DNA of 13,552 bases from an uncultured Collinsella sp. (GTDB lineage Bacteria > Actinomycetota > Coriobacteriia > Coriobacteriales > Coriobacteriaceae): NCBI GenBank assembly GCA_958431945.1, contig CAUASQ010000036.1, positions 1-13,552 on the forward strand, in the 5' to 3' direction. The translations under genes and the position numbers were made by a program. Numbering within the stretch: position 1 is the first letter of the stretch; each line of letters begins with the position of its first letter. Positions 7,458 through 13,543 of the stretch are shown here, in pieces. Below the pieces are notes generated by a model. The model was not told where the DNA came from and did no database searches. It was given only the letters and a program-made list of their open reading frames with translations.

Positions 7458-8843
7458 CTACACCGTCAACGGCGCCGGCTCATGTGGCTCGCCGTTCAAC
7501 TCAACGATGACCTGCGTTCCCACGCCCTCCTGGGACTTCACGCGCATGCCGGAATCTTCTCCGTAAAAGAAATGGATGCGCTGAAGCACGTTGAAGAGCG
7601 CCAGGCCGCAACCTCGCTTGACGGAGCCGTCGGCGGTAATGCTCTCGGGTTCCTCTCGGCGATGCTGCTCAAACAGATGCGCGCAGACTTCTTCGCTCAT
7701 TCCCATGCCGTCGTCTTCGACGATGATCTCCAAGCCGTCATCGGTCTCAAAAGCCCTAACACGAATAGAAAGCGGCTCGATCTCGCGCTGCGCATGCTTG
7801 ATGCAGTTTTCGAGCAGCGGCTGCAAGATAAACGGCGGCACCAGGCTGTCACGCACCTCAAAGTCGATGTCGACCGAGACGCGCAGACGGCCGTCGCCAT
7901 ACCGGGCCTGCATAAGATTGATATAACGAGTGCCCTGTTCCACCTCGTGCTCGAGCGTGGTGAGCGTATCGGAGTCAGAAAGCGTCTGACGATAGTAGTT
8001 GGAAAAGTCGATCAGCAGCGATCGCGCCTTGTCGGGCTCGGTTCGAACGAGCGACACGATCGTGCTAATGGTATTGAATAGAAAATGCGGGTCGACCTGC
8101 GATTGCAAGGCGCGCAGCTCCACGCGGGCCGTAAGCTCGTCCTGGCGCTCGAGCTCAAAGCTGGCGAGCTGCGTGGAAATTAGATCGGCAAAGCCCGAGG
8201 CCAACGCCGTCTGGCGCATATCGATGCTGCTCAGGCGGGGATAGTACAGCTCGAGCGTACCCACGCAATGCCCGCGCACGGTAAGCGGCGCAACAATGCC
8301 GGCGCGCAGGCGGGGAAAATAGCCGCCCGTCTCATTGGAGGTGTCACGCGAAAACACGCTCTGCTCGCCCGTCTCAATCACACTGAGCGTGGTCTTGAGC
8401 ACGACCGGGGTGCCGGCAGGGCACTTTGCCGAGTCCTCGCCCCAGCTTGCCAACACCTGCTTGCCGTCGGTAAAGCAGATGGCAGAGGCGATAGTTTCGG
8501 ACAGGATGATCTTAGAGGCGCCCAGGGCAGCTTCGGGCGTAAGGCCGCGCGACGTGTAGGCGAATATTTTCGACGCGATGGCGAGCGTGCGGTCGGTAGC
8601 GCTCGATGTGAGGTCGTCGGGAACGACAAAGACGTACGAGAAGAAGAAGCACAGCATGACCAAGCCGGCAATGACGACAACGGCCGGAACGGGATTGGGA
8701 TTATCGGTTAGATCCCAGATGAGCAGCAGGATAAGCAGCGGAACGACGATACCGAGCAAGATGGCTTGAACCACATGCTGAGCGGTACGAAAGACCTTGG
8801 TAGAGTTGTAGCTCTTGCCCAGAATCAGCCTATTGAGATCCAC
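7458..8843 (-). CDS. LytS-like sensor histidine kinase 2
   Basis: 461 residues from the chosen start. Two membrane helices (about 24-43 and 53-74) with a loop of about nine residues, a GAF-like cytoplasmic region (about 80-230), a LytS-type His_kinase domain with His253 in DPHFLFNT (251-258), and a HATPase domain with N-box ENCIKH (345-350), DDGMGM (377-382) and GCGLALFNV (411-419). It is a paralogue of the kinase at 1589-2932: both share ALASGFA followed by STQLA, and the block around ELTAR leading to RALQ. Here the residue two before the active His is Asp251, where the family normally has Asn. The start is placed at a GTG (8843), which has AGAAGGAG at an ideal 6-base spacing; the ATG at 8849 touches that site directly and an upstream ATG at 8873 has none. 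It forms an operon with the regulator at 6685-7419. Confidence 0.9.
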   Translation of the reverse strand: MDLNRLILGKSYNSTKVFRTAQHVVQAILLGIVVPLLILLLIWDLTDNPNPVPAVVVIAGLVMLCFFFSYVFVVPDDLTSSATDRTLAIASKIFAYTSRGLTPEAALGASKIILSETIASAICFTDGKQVLASWGEDSAKCPAGTPVVLKTTLSVIETGEQSVFSRDTSNETGGYFPRLRAGIVAPLTVRGHCVGTLELYYPRLSSIDMRQTALASGFADLISTQLASFELERQDELTARVELRALQSQVDPHFLFNTISTIVSLVRTEPDKARSLLIDFSNYYRQTLSDSDTLTTLEHEVEQGTRYINLMQARYGDGRLRVSVDIDFEVRDSLVPPFILQPLLENCIKHAQREIEPLSIRVRAFETDDGLEIIVEDDGMGMSEEVCAHLFEQHRREEPESITADGSVKRGCGLALFNVLQRIHFFYGEDSGMRVKSQEGVGTQVIVELNGEPHEPAPLTV

Positions 8844-8879
8844 CGTCATCTCCTTCTTACTGACGCACCCCATAGCAAT

Positions 8880-8903
8880 AAAGAGGGCCGCAAGCGACCC
8901 TCT
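8880..8903 (-). terminator. Intrinsic terminator of the permease-amidohydrolase operon
   Basis: AGAGGGTCGC (8903-8894) and GCGGCCCTCT (8891-8882) on the minus strand form a 10-bp stem with one G-U pair and a minimal loop, followed by TTTATTG. It lies about 60 bp after the amidohydrolase stop codon and about 37 bp before the kinase 2 start, so the kinase promoter must overlap or precede it. Confidence 0.75.
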
Positions 8904-8905
8904 CC

Positions 8906-8920
8906 ATTGCATTATGCAAT
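8906..8920. promoter_or_regulatory. Perfect 15-bp palindrome upstream of kinase 2, candidate operator
   Basis: ATTGCAT and ATGCAAT arms flank a single central T. On the minus strand the palindrome contains CATAAT, a good -10 sequence, although no good -35 is visible at 17 bp. It lies upstream of the kinase/regulator 2 operon. ATTGC/GCAAT half-sites recur before the glycosyltransferase operon (4211-4240) and ATTGCAT before the phospholipase-like gene (6617-6623). Confidence 0.4.
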
Positions 8921-8961
8921 CAAATACTGTGTTTTACATCAAGCCATCGATGAACGGTAGC

Positions 8962-10239
8962 TTAGGCGCTGTACTTGTTTGCCTCGCCGAAGGTGCCGCC
9001 CTCGACAATCCAGCCGTCCTTCATGATGACGTCCATGTTGTCGGTGTTGAGCACGTGGATGTCGGCGGCGACGTCACCGTTGACGACCAGCAGGTCGGCG
9101 CACTTGCCGGCCTCGATGGAACCGGTCTCGTCCTCGATGTGGCACATCTTGGCACCGTTGAGGGTGGCACAGGTGATGGTCTCGACCGGGGTGAAGCCGA
9201 TCTTGTCGACGAACTCGTACATCTCCTCGATGGAGCAGGTGCCGTACGGGGTGACGAAGGAGAAGGAGTCGGAGCCGATCGTCATGACGACGCCGCGCTT
9301 CTTGGCCTCGCGCAGGCAGTCGTAGTTGCGCTGCAGCTCCTTCTCGACCAAGGTGCCCTCGTACTTGTCGTGCAGCTCGGGGACGTAGACGGGCGGATAG
9401 GTGGCGTACCAGGTGGGCAGGAAGGCGATCGTCGGGGTGAAGAAGGTGCCCTGCTCGGCCATGAGGTCCATGGTGCGCTCATCGATATCGAAGCCGTGAA
9501 TCAGCTGCTCGCAGCCAAAGCGAACGGAATCGTAGGCAGCGGCGTGGTTGTTGTAGCAGTGGCTCCACACGGGGATGCCGACCATCTTGGCCTCTTCGAC
9601 CACGGCCTGAATCTCCTCGGAGCAGTAGTGCTGGTCGCGGCCGGAGTCCCAGCGCCAGATGCCGCCACCGGTAGCCCAGATCTTGATGGCATCGGGGTTC
9701 TCGCGCAGGCGACGACGGACGGCCTTGCGCAGATCCCAAGGACCGTCGACCTGATCGCCCCAGGGGTGCGATTCCTTGTTGAGCTCCTGGCTGCAGTGGT
9801 GGGAGTCGCCGTGGCCGGCAACGCGGCAGAAGCCAAGGCCGGTGGCCAGAACGCGCGGGCCCTTGAAGACGCCCTTGTCGATGCAGTCACGGATCTGGAT
9901 ACCAAAGCGGCCGATCTCGCAGACGGTGGTGAGGCCGTGGGTGAGGCAGTCATAGGCCTGCTTGACGGCGACGGCCTGCTTCTCGAGGAGCGGCTGCATG
10001 ACCCAGTCGGTGTCATCGTCAGTCAAGTTGCCCGAGAAGTGCAGGTGGGTGTCGATCAGGCCGGGAAGGACAGTCTTGCCGGCGGCGTCGATAACCTCAA
10101 CGCCCTCGGGAAGGTCCTGCATAGCACCGGCGTACTCGATCTTGCCGTTGTCGTCGACGAGAACGAGGGAGTTCTCGACCGGCTCGGCACCGGTACCGTC
10201 GATGAGCTTGCCGCCAACGATTGCATACTTAGTGGACAT
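8962..10239 (-). CDS. Metal-dependent amidohydrolase (imidazolonepropionase/prolidase-like)
   Basis: 425-residue cytoplasmic enzyme of the amidohydrolase superfamily. All expected metal-centre residues can be placed: HxH at 65-67 (DTHLHF), Lys186 in IKIWATGG (a lysine carboxylated in binuclear members), His227 (WSHCYNN), His248 (LIHGFD) and Asp324 (GSDSFS). The small N-terminal beta-domain (1-60) ends in VLPGLIDTH and is completed by the C-terminal strand (GSIEAGKCADLLVV, 373-386). The pattern with the KIWATGG block and GHG (142-144) resembles bacterial Xaa-Pro/Xaa-Arg dipeptidases and imidazolonepropionase-like hydrolases; the substrate cannot be assigned. The ATG follows a near-perfect GGAGGAACC site. 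It is 131 bp downstream of an amino acid permease gene and probably shares its transcript, suggesting hydrolysis of an imported compound. Codon use is strongly biased to C/G-ending codons. Confidence 0.9.
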   Translation of the reverse strand: MSTKYAIVGGKLIDGTGAEPVENSLVLVDDNGKIEYAGAMQDLPEGVEVIDAAGKTVLPGLIDTHLHFSGNLTDDDTDWVMQPLLEKQAVAVKQAYDCLTHGLTTVCEIGRFGIQIRDCIDKGVFKGPRVLATGLGFCRVAGHGDSHHCSQELNKESHPWGDQVDGPWDLRKAVRRRLRENPDAIKIWATGGGIWRWDSGRDQHYCSEEIQAVVEEAKMVGIPVWSHCYNNHAAAYDSVRFGCEQLIHGFDIDERTMDLMAEQGTFFTPTIAFLPTWYATYPPVYVPELHDKYEGTLVEKELQRNYDCLREAKKRGVVMTIGSDSFSFVTPYGTCSIEEMYEFVDKIGFTPVETITCATLNGAKMCHIEDETGSIEAGKCADLLVVNGDVAADIHVLNTDNMDVIMKDGWIVEGGTFGEANKYSA

Positions 10240-10241
10240 GG

Positions 10242-10293
10242 TTCCTCCTTATGGATCCATATAGTGGGCGAGGCCGTGTTGGGTTAAGGCCTC
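10242..10293 (-). promoter_or_regulatory. Possible internal promoter and small hairpin before the amidohydrolase
   Basis: On the minus strand TATATG (a 4-of-6 -10) lies 18 bp after TTAACC (4 of 6 to a -35), inside a stretch where GAGGCC (10293-10288) can pair with GGCCTC (10275-10270). GGAGGAA follows as the ribosome site. The promoter match is weak. Confidence 0.25.
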
Positions 10294-10312
10294 ACAAAGC
10301 TACCCAAGTGGC

Positions 10313-10364
10313 GCCGGGTTCGGTGCGCGGAAGAGAGGGGCCCGCGCACCTGATCCGCCCCGGC
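10313..10364 (-). other. Large intercistronic stem-loop between permease and amidohydrolase
   Basis: An inner 9-bp stem (10322-10330 with 10342-10350, GGTGCGCGG/CCGCGCACC) sits inside an outer 6-bp stem (GCCGGG at 10313-10318 with CCCGGC at 10359-10364). It begins 7 bases after the permease stop codon. No T-run follows on the minus strand, so it is more likely an mRNA-stabilising or partial-termination structure than a full terminator. Confidence 0.5.
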
Positions 10365-10370
10365 TCGGCG

Positions 10371-11822
10371 TTACTTTTTGCGGGAATTGGTGAAGGCCAT
10401 GAGAGCCAGGCCGACGACCAGCCAGCCGATTACGATGCTCCACTCCACCATGTTGAGGGAGGCGGGAGAGAACGGAATCACAAGCAGGCCGATGATGATG
10501 GCACAGGCACCGATGGCGAGGCCGATGCCAAACTTGCCGCCGGGCACCTCGTAGGGACGAGGCAGGTCGGGCTCGGTGAAGCGCATACGCAGGCATGCGA
10601 GGGCGACCATGCCGCAGGAGAAGATGAAGGCGAGAGCCGACACGTTGGTCAGAGGGATGAGCATGTTCTTGCCCAAAAACGGTCCGACGACGGTGATGAC
10701 GCCCAAGACGACGCAGGCAAGCTTGGGAGCGCCGGACTTGGGGTCGACCTCGGCGAACTGCTCGGGCAGCTGGCCCTTGCGGCCCATGGCGAGCATGATG
10801 CGGCTCGTGGCGCCGTAGAAGGAGTTCATCGGGCCCATGGGTCCAAGCGTGGCGATGACGAGCATGGCCAGGTACAGAAGCATGTTGATGCCCTTGAGGC
10901 AGGCGAGCGCGGGAACCGGGCTCTTAACGAACTCATGCCAGTCGAGGATGGTGCCGAACGAGTAGATACAGACCATGTAGAAGCCGCCGGCGGCCAGCAG
11001 AGCCAGGGAGATGATCTTGCCGAACTTGTTCCAGTTGAGGCCCTCGGCCGCTTCCTCAGCCTGCTGGGGAATGGTGTCGAAACCGGCGTAGAAGAACGGG
11101 GTCAGAACCAGGACCGACACGATACCGGCGAACAGGCTGGTGCCCTCGGTGGCGGCCTTGCCGCCGCCAGCGCCGGCGACCCGGGAGAACACGGGCATGG
11201 CGTTGTCCGGCGAGCCGGTGAACAGCGAGACGCCCATGGCGAGCAGCATGCCGCAGAGCAGGGCCTTGGTCAGGAAGGCCTGGAGCTTGGCGGCCGAGCT
11301 GGCACCGCGGAAATTGAGGAAGATGACGTAGACTGCAAAGCCGAGCGCGATCAGCGTCGGGAACAGGTAAACGTCGGCACCCAGGATGGTGTAGAGCTTG
11401 ACGGCGCGCAGCCACTCAAGACCGGGCAGGCTACCGAACATCTCGGACACGAGGGTCGAAATGGCGATGGCCTCCCACGGGCACAGGATGCCGTTGCCCA
11501 GGGCCAAAAGCCATCCGGTGATGTAGCTCAGCGTACGGCCAAAGCTACGATCGACATACTCGACGATGCCGCCCGAGATGGGGATAGCAGCCGTGAGCTC
11601 ACCGAAAACAGCTCCGACGGGCACGAGGAAGATTGCACCCAAGAGGAATGCGATCATAGCGGGAACGGGACCGCCGCCCACGACCATCCAGTCGCCGACC
11701 TGCAGAACCCAACCGGTACCGATGATGGCACCGAAACCGATGGTGAAGAAGTTCCAGAGCGAAAGCGTTTTCTTCATGCCGCCGTTATCCCCGACTGCAA
11801 CTTCTGCGTTCTTGTCCGCCAT
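10371..11822 (-). CDS. APC-superfamily amino acid permease
   Basis: 483-residue integral membrane protein with about 12 hydrophobic segments and little else. The first helix has the APC substrate-binding signature GFGAIIGTGW (29-38), and helix 2-3 residues PISGGIVEYV (81-90) match the family's P-xSGG-x-Y region. Such proteins exchange or co-transport amino acids, amino acid derivatives or polyamines; specificity cannot be read here. The start at 11822 is an ATG with GGAGGGG at good spacing; an ATG at 11861 would add 13 charged residues without a ribosome site. It is the first gene of the likely permease-amidohydrolase operon and is divergent from the peptidase gene at 12183. The 360-bp leader region contains several hairpins. 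Codon use is as strongly biased as in the amidohydrolase. Confidence 0.92.
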   Translation of the reverse strand: MADKNAEVAVGDNGGMKKTLSLWNFFTIGFGAIIGTGWVLQVGDWMVVGGGPVPAMIAFLLGAIFLVPVGAVFGELTAAIPISGGIVEYVDRSFGRTLSYITGWLLALGNGILCPWEAIAISTLVSEMFGSLPGLEWLRAVKLYTILGADVYLFPTLIALGFAVYVIFLNFRGASSAAKLQAFLTKALLCGMLLAMGVSLFTGSPDNAMPVFSRVAGAGGGKAATEGTSLFAGIVSVLVLTPFFYAGFDTIPQQAEEAAEGLNWNKFGKIISLALLAAGGFYMVCIYSFGTILDWHEFVKSPVPALACLKGINMLLYLAMLVIATLGPMGPMNSFYGATSRIMLAMGRKGQLPEQFAEVDPKSGAPKLACVVLGVITVVGPFLGKNMLIPLTNVSALAFIFSCGMVALACLRMRFTEPDLPRPYEVPGGKFGIGLAIGACAIIIGLLVIPFSPASLNMVEWSIVIGWLVVGLALMAFTNSRKK

Positions 11823-12182
11823 TGTTCCCCTCCTTTCCTTTTTGACGCCCCTTGACGTCACCCCTTGCGCGGTCTGTTTTGCCGCGCTCTTTTATTTCGT
11901 GGCTTTAAGATACGGCCTTGGCGCAGCAGCTCCGCTTGTAGCTCGACCGAAGGCAGAACTGCAAAACGAGCGGCGCCGTTTTTGGGACGAACGGCACGGT
12001 TTGCCGCTCATTGTTGCCGCCCGTCCGACGGGCGTACGCTCATCGGACGCATAGAGAGATGTTTTTGAGGCCGTGTGTTTTGCGCCTTTCGTACCGTTTA
12101 CCGAGCTTTTGACGCGCGGGCCCATTTGTTGCACATCTTTTTTGTAGGATGGACAGGTTATACATGAGACAAGGCGGTACGA
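11823..12182. promoter_or_regulatory. 360-bp divergent intergenic region with several inverted repeats
   Basis: No gene is supported here. It holds: the direct repeat CCTTGACG-type pair near 11840-11860 (GACGTCA and GCGTCA just before the permease ribosome site on the minus strand); a hairpin GCGCGG/CCGCGC (11867-11872, 11882-11887) followed by TCTTTTATTT on the plus strand; a nested stem-loop (GAGCGGC 11968-11974 with GCCGCTC 12003-12009, inner GCCGT/ACGGC) followed by GTTTTG on the minus strand; and a 26-bp near-palindrome at 12023-12048. TATACA at 12159-12164 is a possible -10 for the plus-strand peptidase gene but its -35 is poor. The long leader before the permease hints at regulated expression. 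Confidence 0.4.
12023..12048. promoter_or_regulatory. 26-bp near-palindrome, candidate operator
   Basis: Arms 12023-12034 and 12037-12048 match at 10 of 12 positions around a central TA, with outer GTCCGA/TCGGAC and inner GCG/CGC perfect. Its place between two divergent genes and its two-fold symmetry fit a binding site for a dimeric regulator; as RNA it could also fold as a hairpin in either leader. Confidence 0.4.
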
Positions 12183-13217
12183 ATGGCATACGGATACAAC
12201 GACGGTGATCAACGGCGACAAAGCGTTCGCCTTGCTGGCCGTACCACGCCGACGCCCAGAAGTGCCACGAGCAGCAATCCGCAACGTCCTCAAGAGCAAC
12301 CCAGGCCTTCGTCTCGGCAGCAGGCAAGCAGAACACGGCAGAGTGGCCGTCTGAGCACGGGCACAAGCGCGCAGCAAGATAGCCGCTTGGGCGCGCGCAC
12401 TCGACAGCGTCAGGCCGAGGTTCCGCAACTGCACCGCAACGGCGCACGTCAGCCCGGCATCCATATCAACCGCTTCTTTTCGCATCCCCAAGGCGGACGC
12501 GACGGCAAGCCCTACCGCTCGGCATCGCACGTGAATGCCCCCGCCCTGCCGGCTCGTCGACTTCGCCTCGCACTGTGCTCTATCCTTACCTGTCTGGTCT
12601 TTGTGCTTATGAGCTCCTGTATGTCCCACGGGTCGGCCGGTCTCGAGCCCACCGCCGAGGACAAGCTGCTCAAGGCCCCCGTCGCACCCGGTTATTTTTT
12701 CGCCTTTTCGACCCCACGCTCGCAATGGCAAGCCGGCACGATGCCCCATATCTATCAGATCGACCCTGCGTGGTCGGAGCTGCCTTACGCCGGCGGCACC
12801 ATCCGCCGAAATGCCTGCGGGCCCACGTGCCTCACCATGGTCTACATCTTTAAGACGGGACGCACCAATATGACCCCCGTCGATATGTGCGCGCTTTCCG
12901 AGGCGGGCAATTACGCCCCCACCGGTGCAACCGAATGGTCGTTTATGACGAGCGGCGCGTGGCAGTTGGGACTTAACGGAACGGAGCTCCATAACGATCG
13001 CGACTCGATGACTCAGGCGCTGCGTTCGGGAGCGCCCGTCATCGCCGCCGTTCGGCCGGGCACCTTTACCAACGTGGGCCACTACATTGTGCTTTACGGT
13101 ATTGACGACGCCGACCAGATTGGAGTCTTCGATCCCAACTCGGCCAGCCGCAGCGCCCGCCGCTGGGGCGTCGTAGAAGTCCTTAACGAAGTCGAAGCCA
13201 TGTGGGCCTACTACTAG
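12183..13217 (+). CDS. Membrane-anchored C39-like cysteine peptidase family protein
   Basis: 344 residues in three parts: a basic, Gln/Arg/Ser/Pro-rich, apparently disordered region (1-120); one hydrophobic segment (about 128-145, after PARRLRL); and a C-terminal papain-like domain of the Peptidase_C39_2 type (about 187-335). The domain has YQIDPAW with Gln192 as likely oxyanion residue, Cys212 in ACGPTCLTM, His300 in GHYIVLYG and Asp317 in FDPNS, a complete catalytic set. With the Arg-rich flank inside, the catalytic domain should face outward. Unlike bacteriocin-processing C39 peptidases there is no ABC transporter. The ATG at 12183 has AAGGCGG about 6-12 bases upstream. A GTG at 12531 (residue 117) would instead give a typical lipoprotein signal ending in MSSC (Cys146). 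It is the only plus-strand gene; its substrate is unknown. Confidence 0.82.
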   Translation: MAYGYNDGDQRRQSVRLAGRTTPTPRSATSSNPQRPQEQPRPSSRQQASRTRQSGRLSTGTSAQQDSRLGARTRQRQAEVPQLHRNGARQPGIHINRFFSHPQGGRDGKPYRSASHVNAPALPARRLRLALCSILTCLVFVLMSSCMSHGSAGLEPTAEDKLLKAPVAPGYFFAFSTPRSQWQAGTMPHIYQIDPAWSELPYAGGTIRRNACGPTCLTMVYIFKTGRTNMTPVDMCALSEAGNYAPTGATEWSFMTSGAWQLGLNGTELHNDRDSMTQALRSGAPVIAAVRPGTFTNVGHYIVLYGIDDADQIGVFDPNSASRSARRWGVVEVLNEVEAMWAYY

Positions 13218-13253
13218 TCATTGGGGATAATCATTGGGGACAGACTTAAATGA
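13218..13253. repeat. REP-like palindrome with a duplicated TCATTGGGGA
   Basis: TCATTGGGGA occurs at 13218-13227 and again at 13231-13240. The second copy continues with CAGACTTAAATGA to form an imperfect stem-loop (TCATT pairs with AATGA, extended by wobble pairs). It directly abuts the peptidase stop codon. Sequences of the ATTGGGGACAGAC type are, as far as I know, typical of REP elements linked to REP-associated tyrosine transposases; no such transposase is in the window. Confidence 0.5.
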
Positions 13254-13269
13254 GTAGCCCCAGGCTGCC

Positions 13270-13455
13270 AGGAACTGCCGACACGGAAAGCGCATCCCAT
13301 TTTGGAGCTCAATAGCGGGATGCACTTTCCGTTAGCGGCCCGTTTGGGAAACTACGTTCCACTTTCCGGCAACATTCCGGGATGCATTTTCCGGTTGAGG
13401 CCCTCAAGGGAAACTATGTCCCATGTTGGACGCTCATTCTGGGATGCGCTTTCCG
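13270..13455. repeat. Three tandem 62-bp hairpin repeats
   Basis: The word GGGATGC occurs at 13317, 13379 and 13441, and GGAAA at 13285, 13347 and 13409: an exact 62-bp period for both. Each unit ends in GGGATGC followed by two variable bases and TTTCCG (ends 13331, 13393, 13455). Within each unit the 5' arm (CGGAAAGCGCATCCC in unit 1) can pair with the 3' arm (GGGATGCACTTTCCG), giving a stem of about 15 bp with a loop near 17 nt. Unit 1 has the best stem (one mismatch); units 2 and 3 have diverged 5' arms. No coding sequence is seen in 13218-13552. Function unknown; a bacterial interspersed or mosaic repeat is most likely. Confidence 0.75.
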
Positions 13456-13511
13456 CAGTTGATTGATGCGGGCTTTAAGGACTGTTCCAAGCTGCCAGCA
13501 GAGACGATATG

Positions 13512-13543
13512 AGCAGGACATAAAAACATTGAGAGCCCCTGCT
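13512..13543. other. Short inverted repeat near the right edge
   Basis: AGCAGG (13512-13517) can pair with CCTGCT (13538-13543) across a 20-nt loop. No T-run or gene is attached to it within the window. Nothing else is recognisable in 13456-13552. Confidence 0.2.

Noticed and set aside
8815..11855. Very long plus-strand open frames opposite the amidohydrolase and permease
   Set aside because: They mirror genes with full family motifs, lack ribosome sites, and have compositions (runs of Val, Gly, Asp, His) typical of antisense frames in strongly codon-biased GC-rich genes.
12059..12112. 17-residue plus-strand frame (MFLRPCVLRL...) before the peptidase gene
   Set aside because: AGAGAG precedes it, but there is no codon run or stem arrangement typical of a leader peptide and no other support.
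11892..13082. Long minus-strand open frame across the divergent region and the peptidase gene
   Set aside because: It is antisense to the C39-like gene, has no recognisable domain, and crosses the structured intergenic region.
12183..13217. Bacteriocin leader peptidase linked to the LytTR systems as a quorum-sensing locus
   Set aside because: The peptidase lacks the ABC transporter fusion and no double-glycine or cyclic peptide precursor was found in any intergenic region.
13270..13455. CRISPR array
   Set aside because: The repeats are diverged, contain long hairpin arms, have no uniform repeat with unique spacers of usual size, and no cas genes are present.
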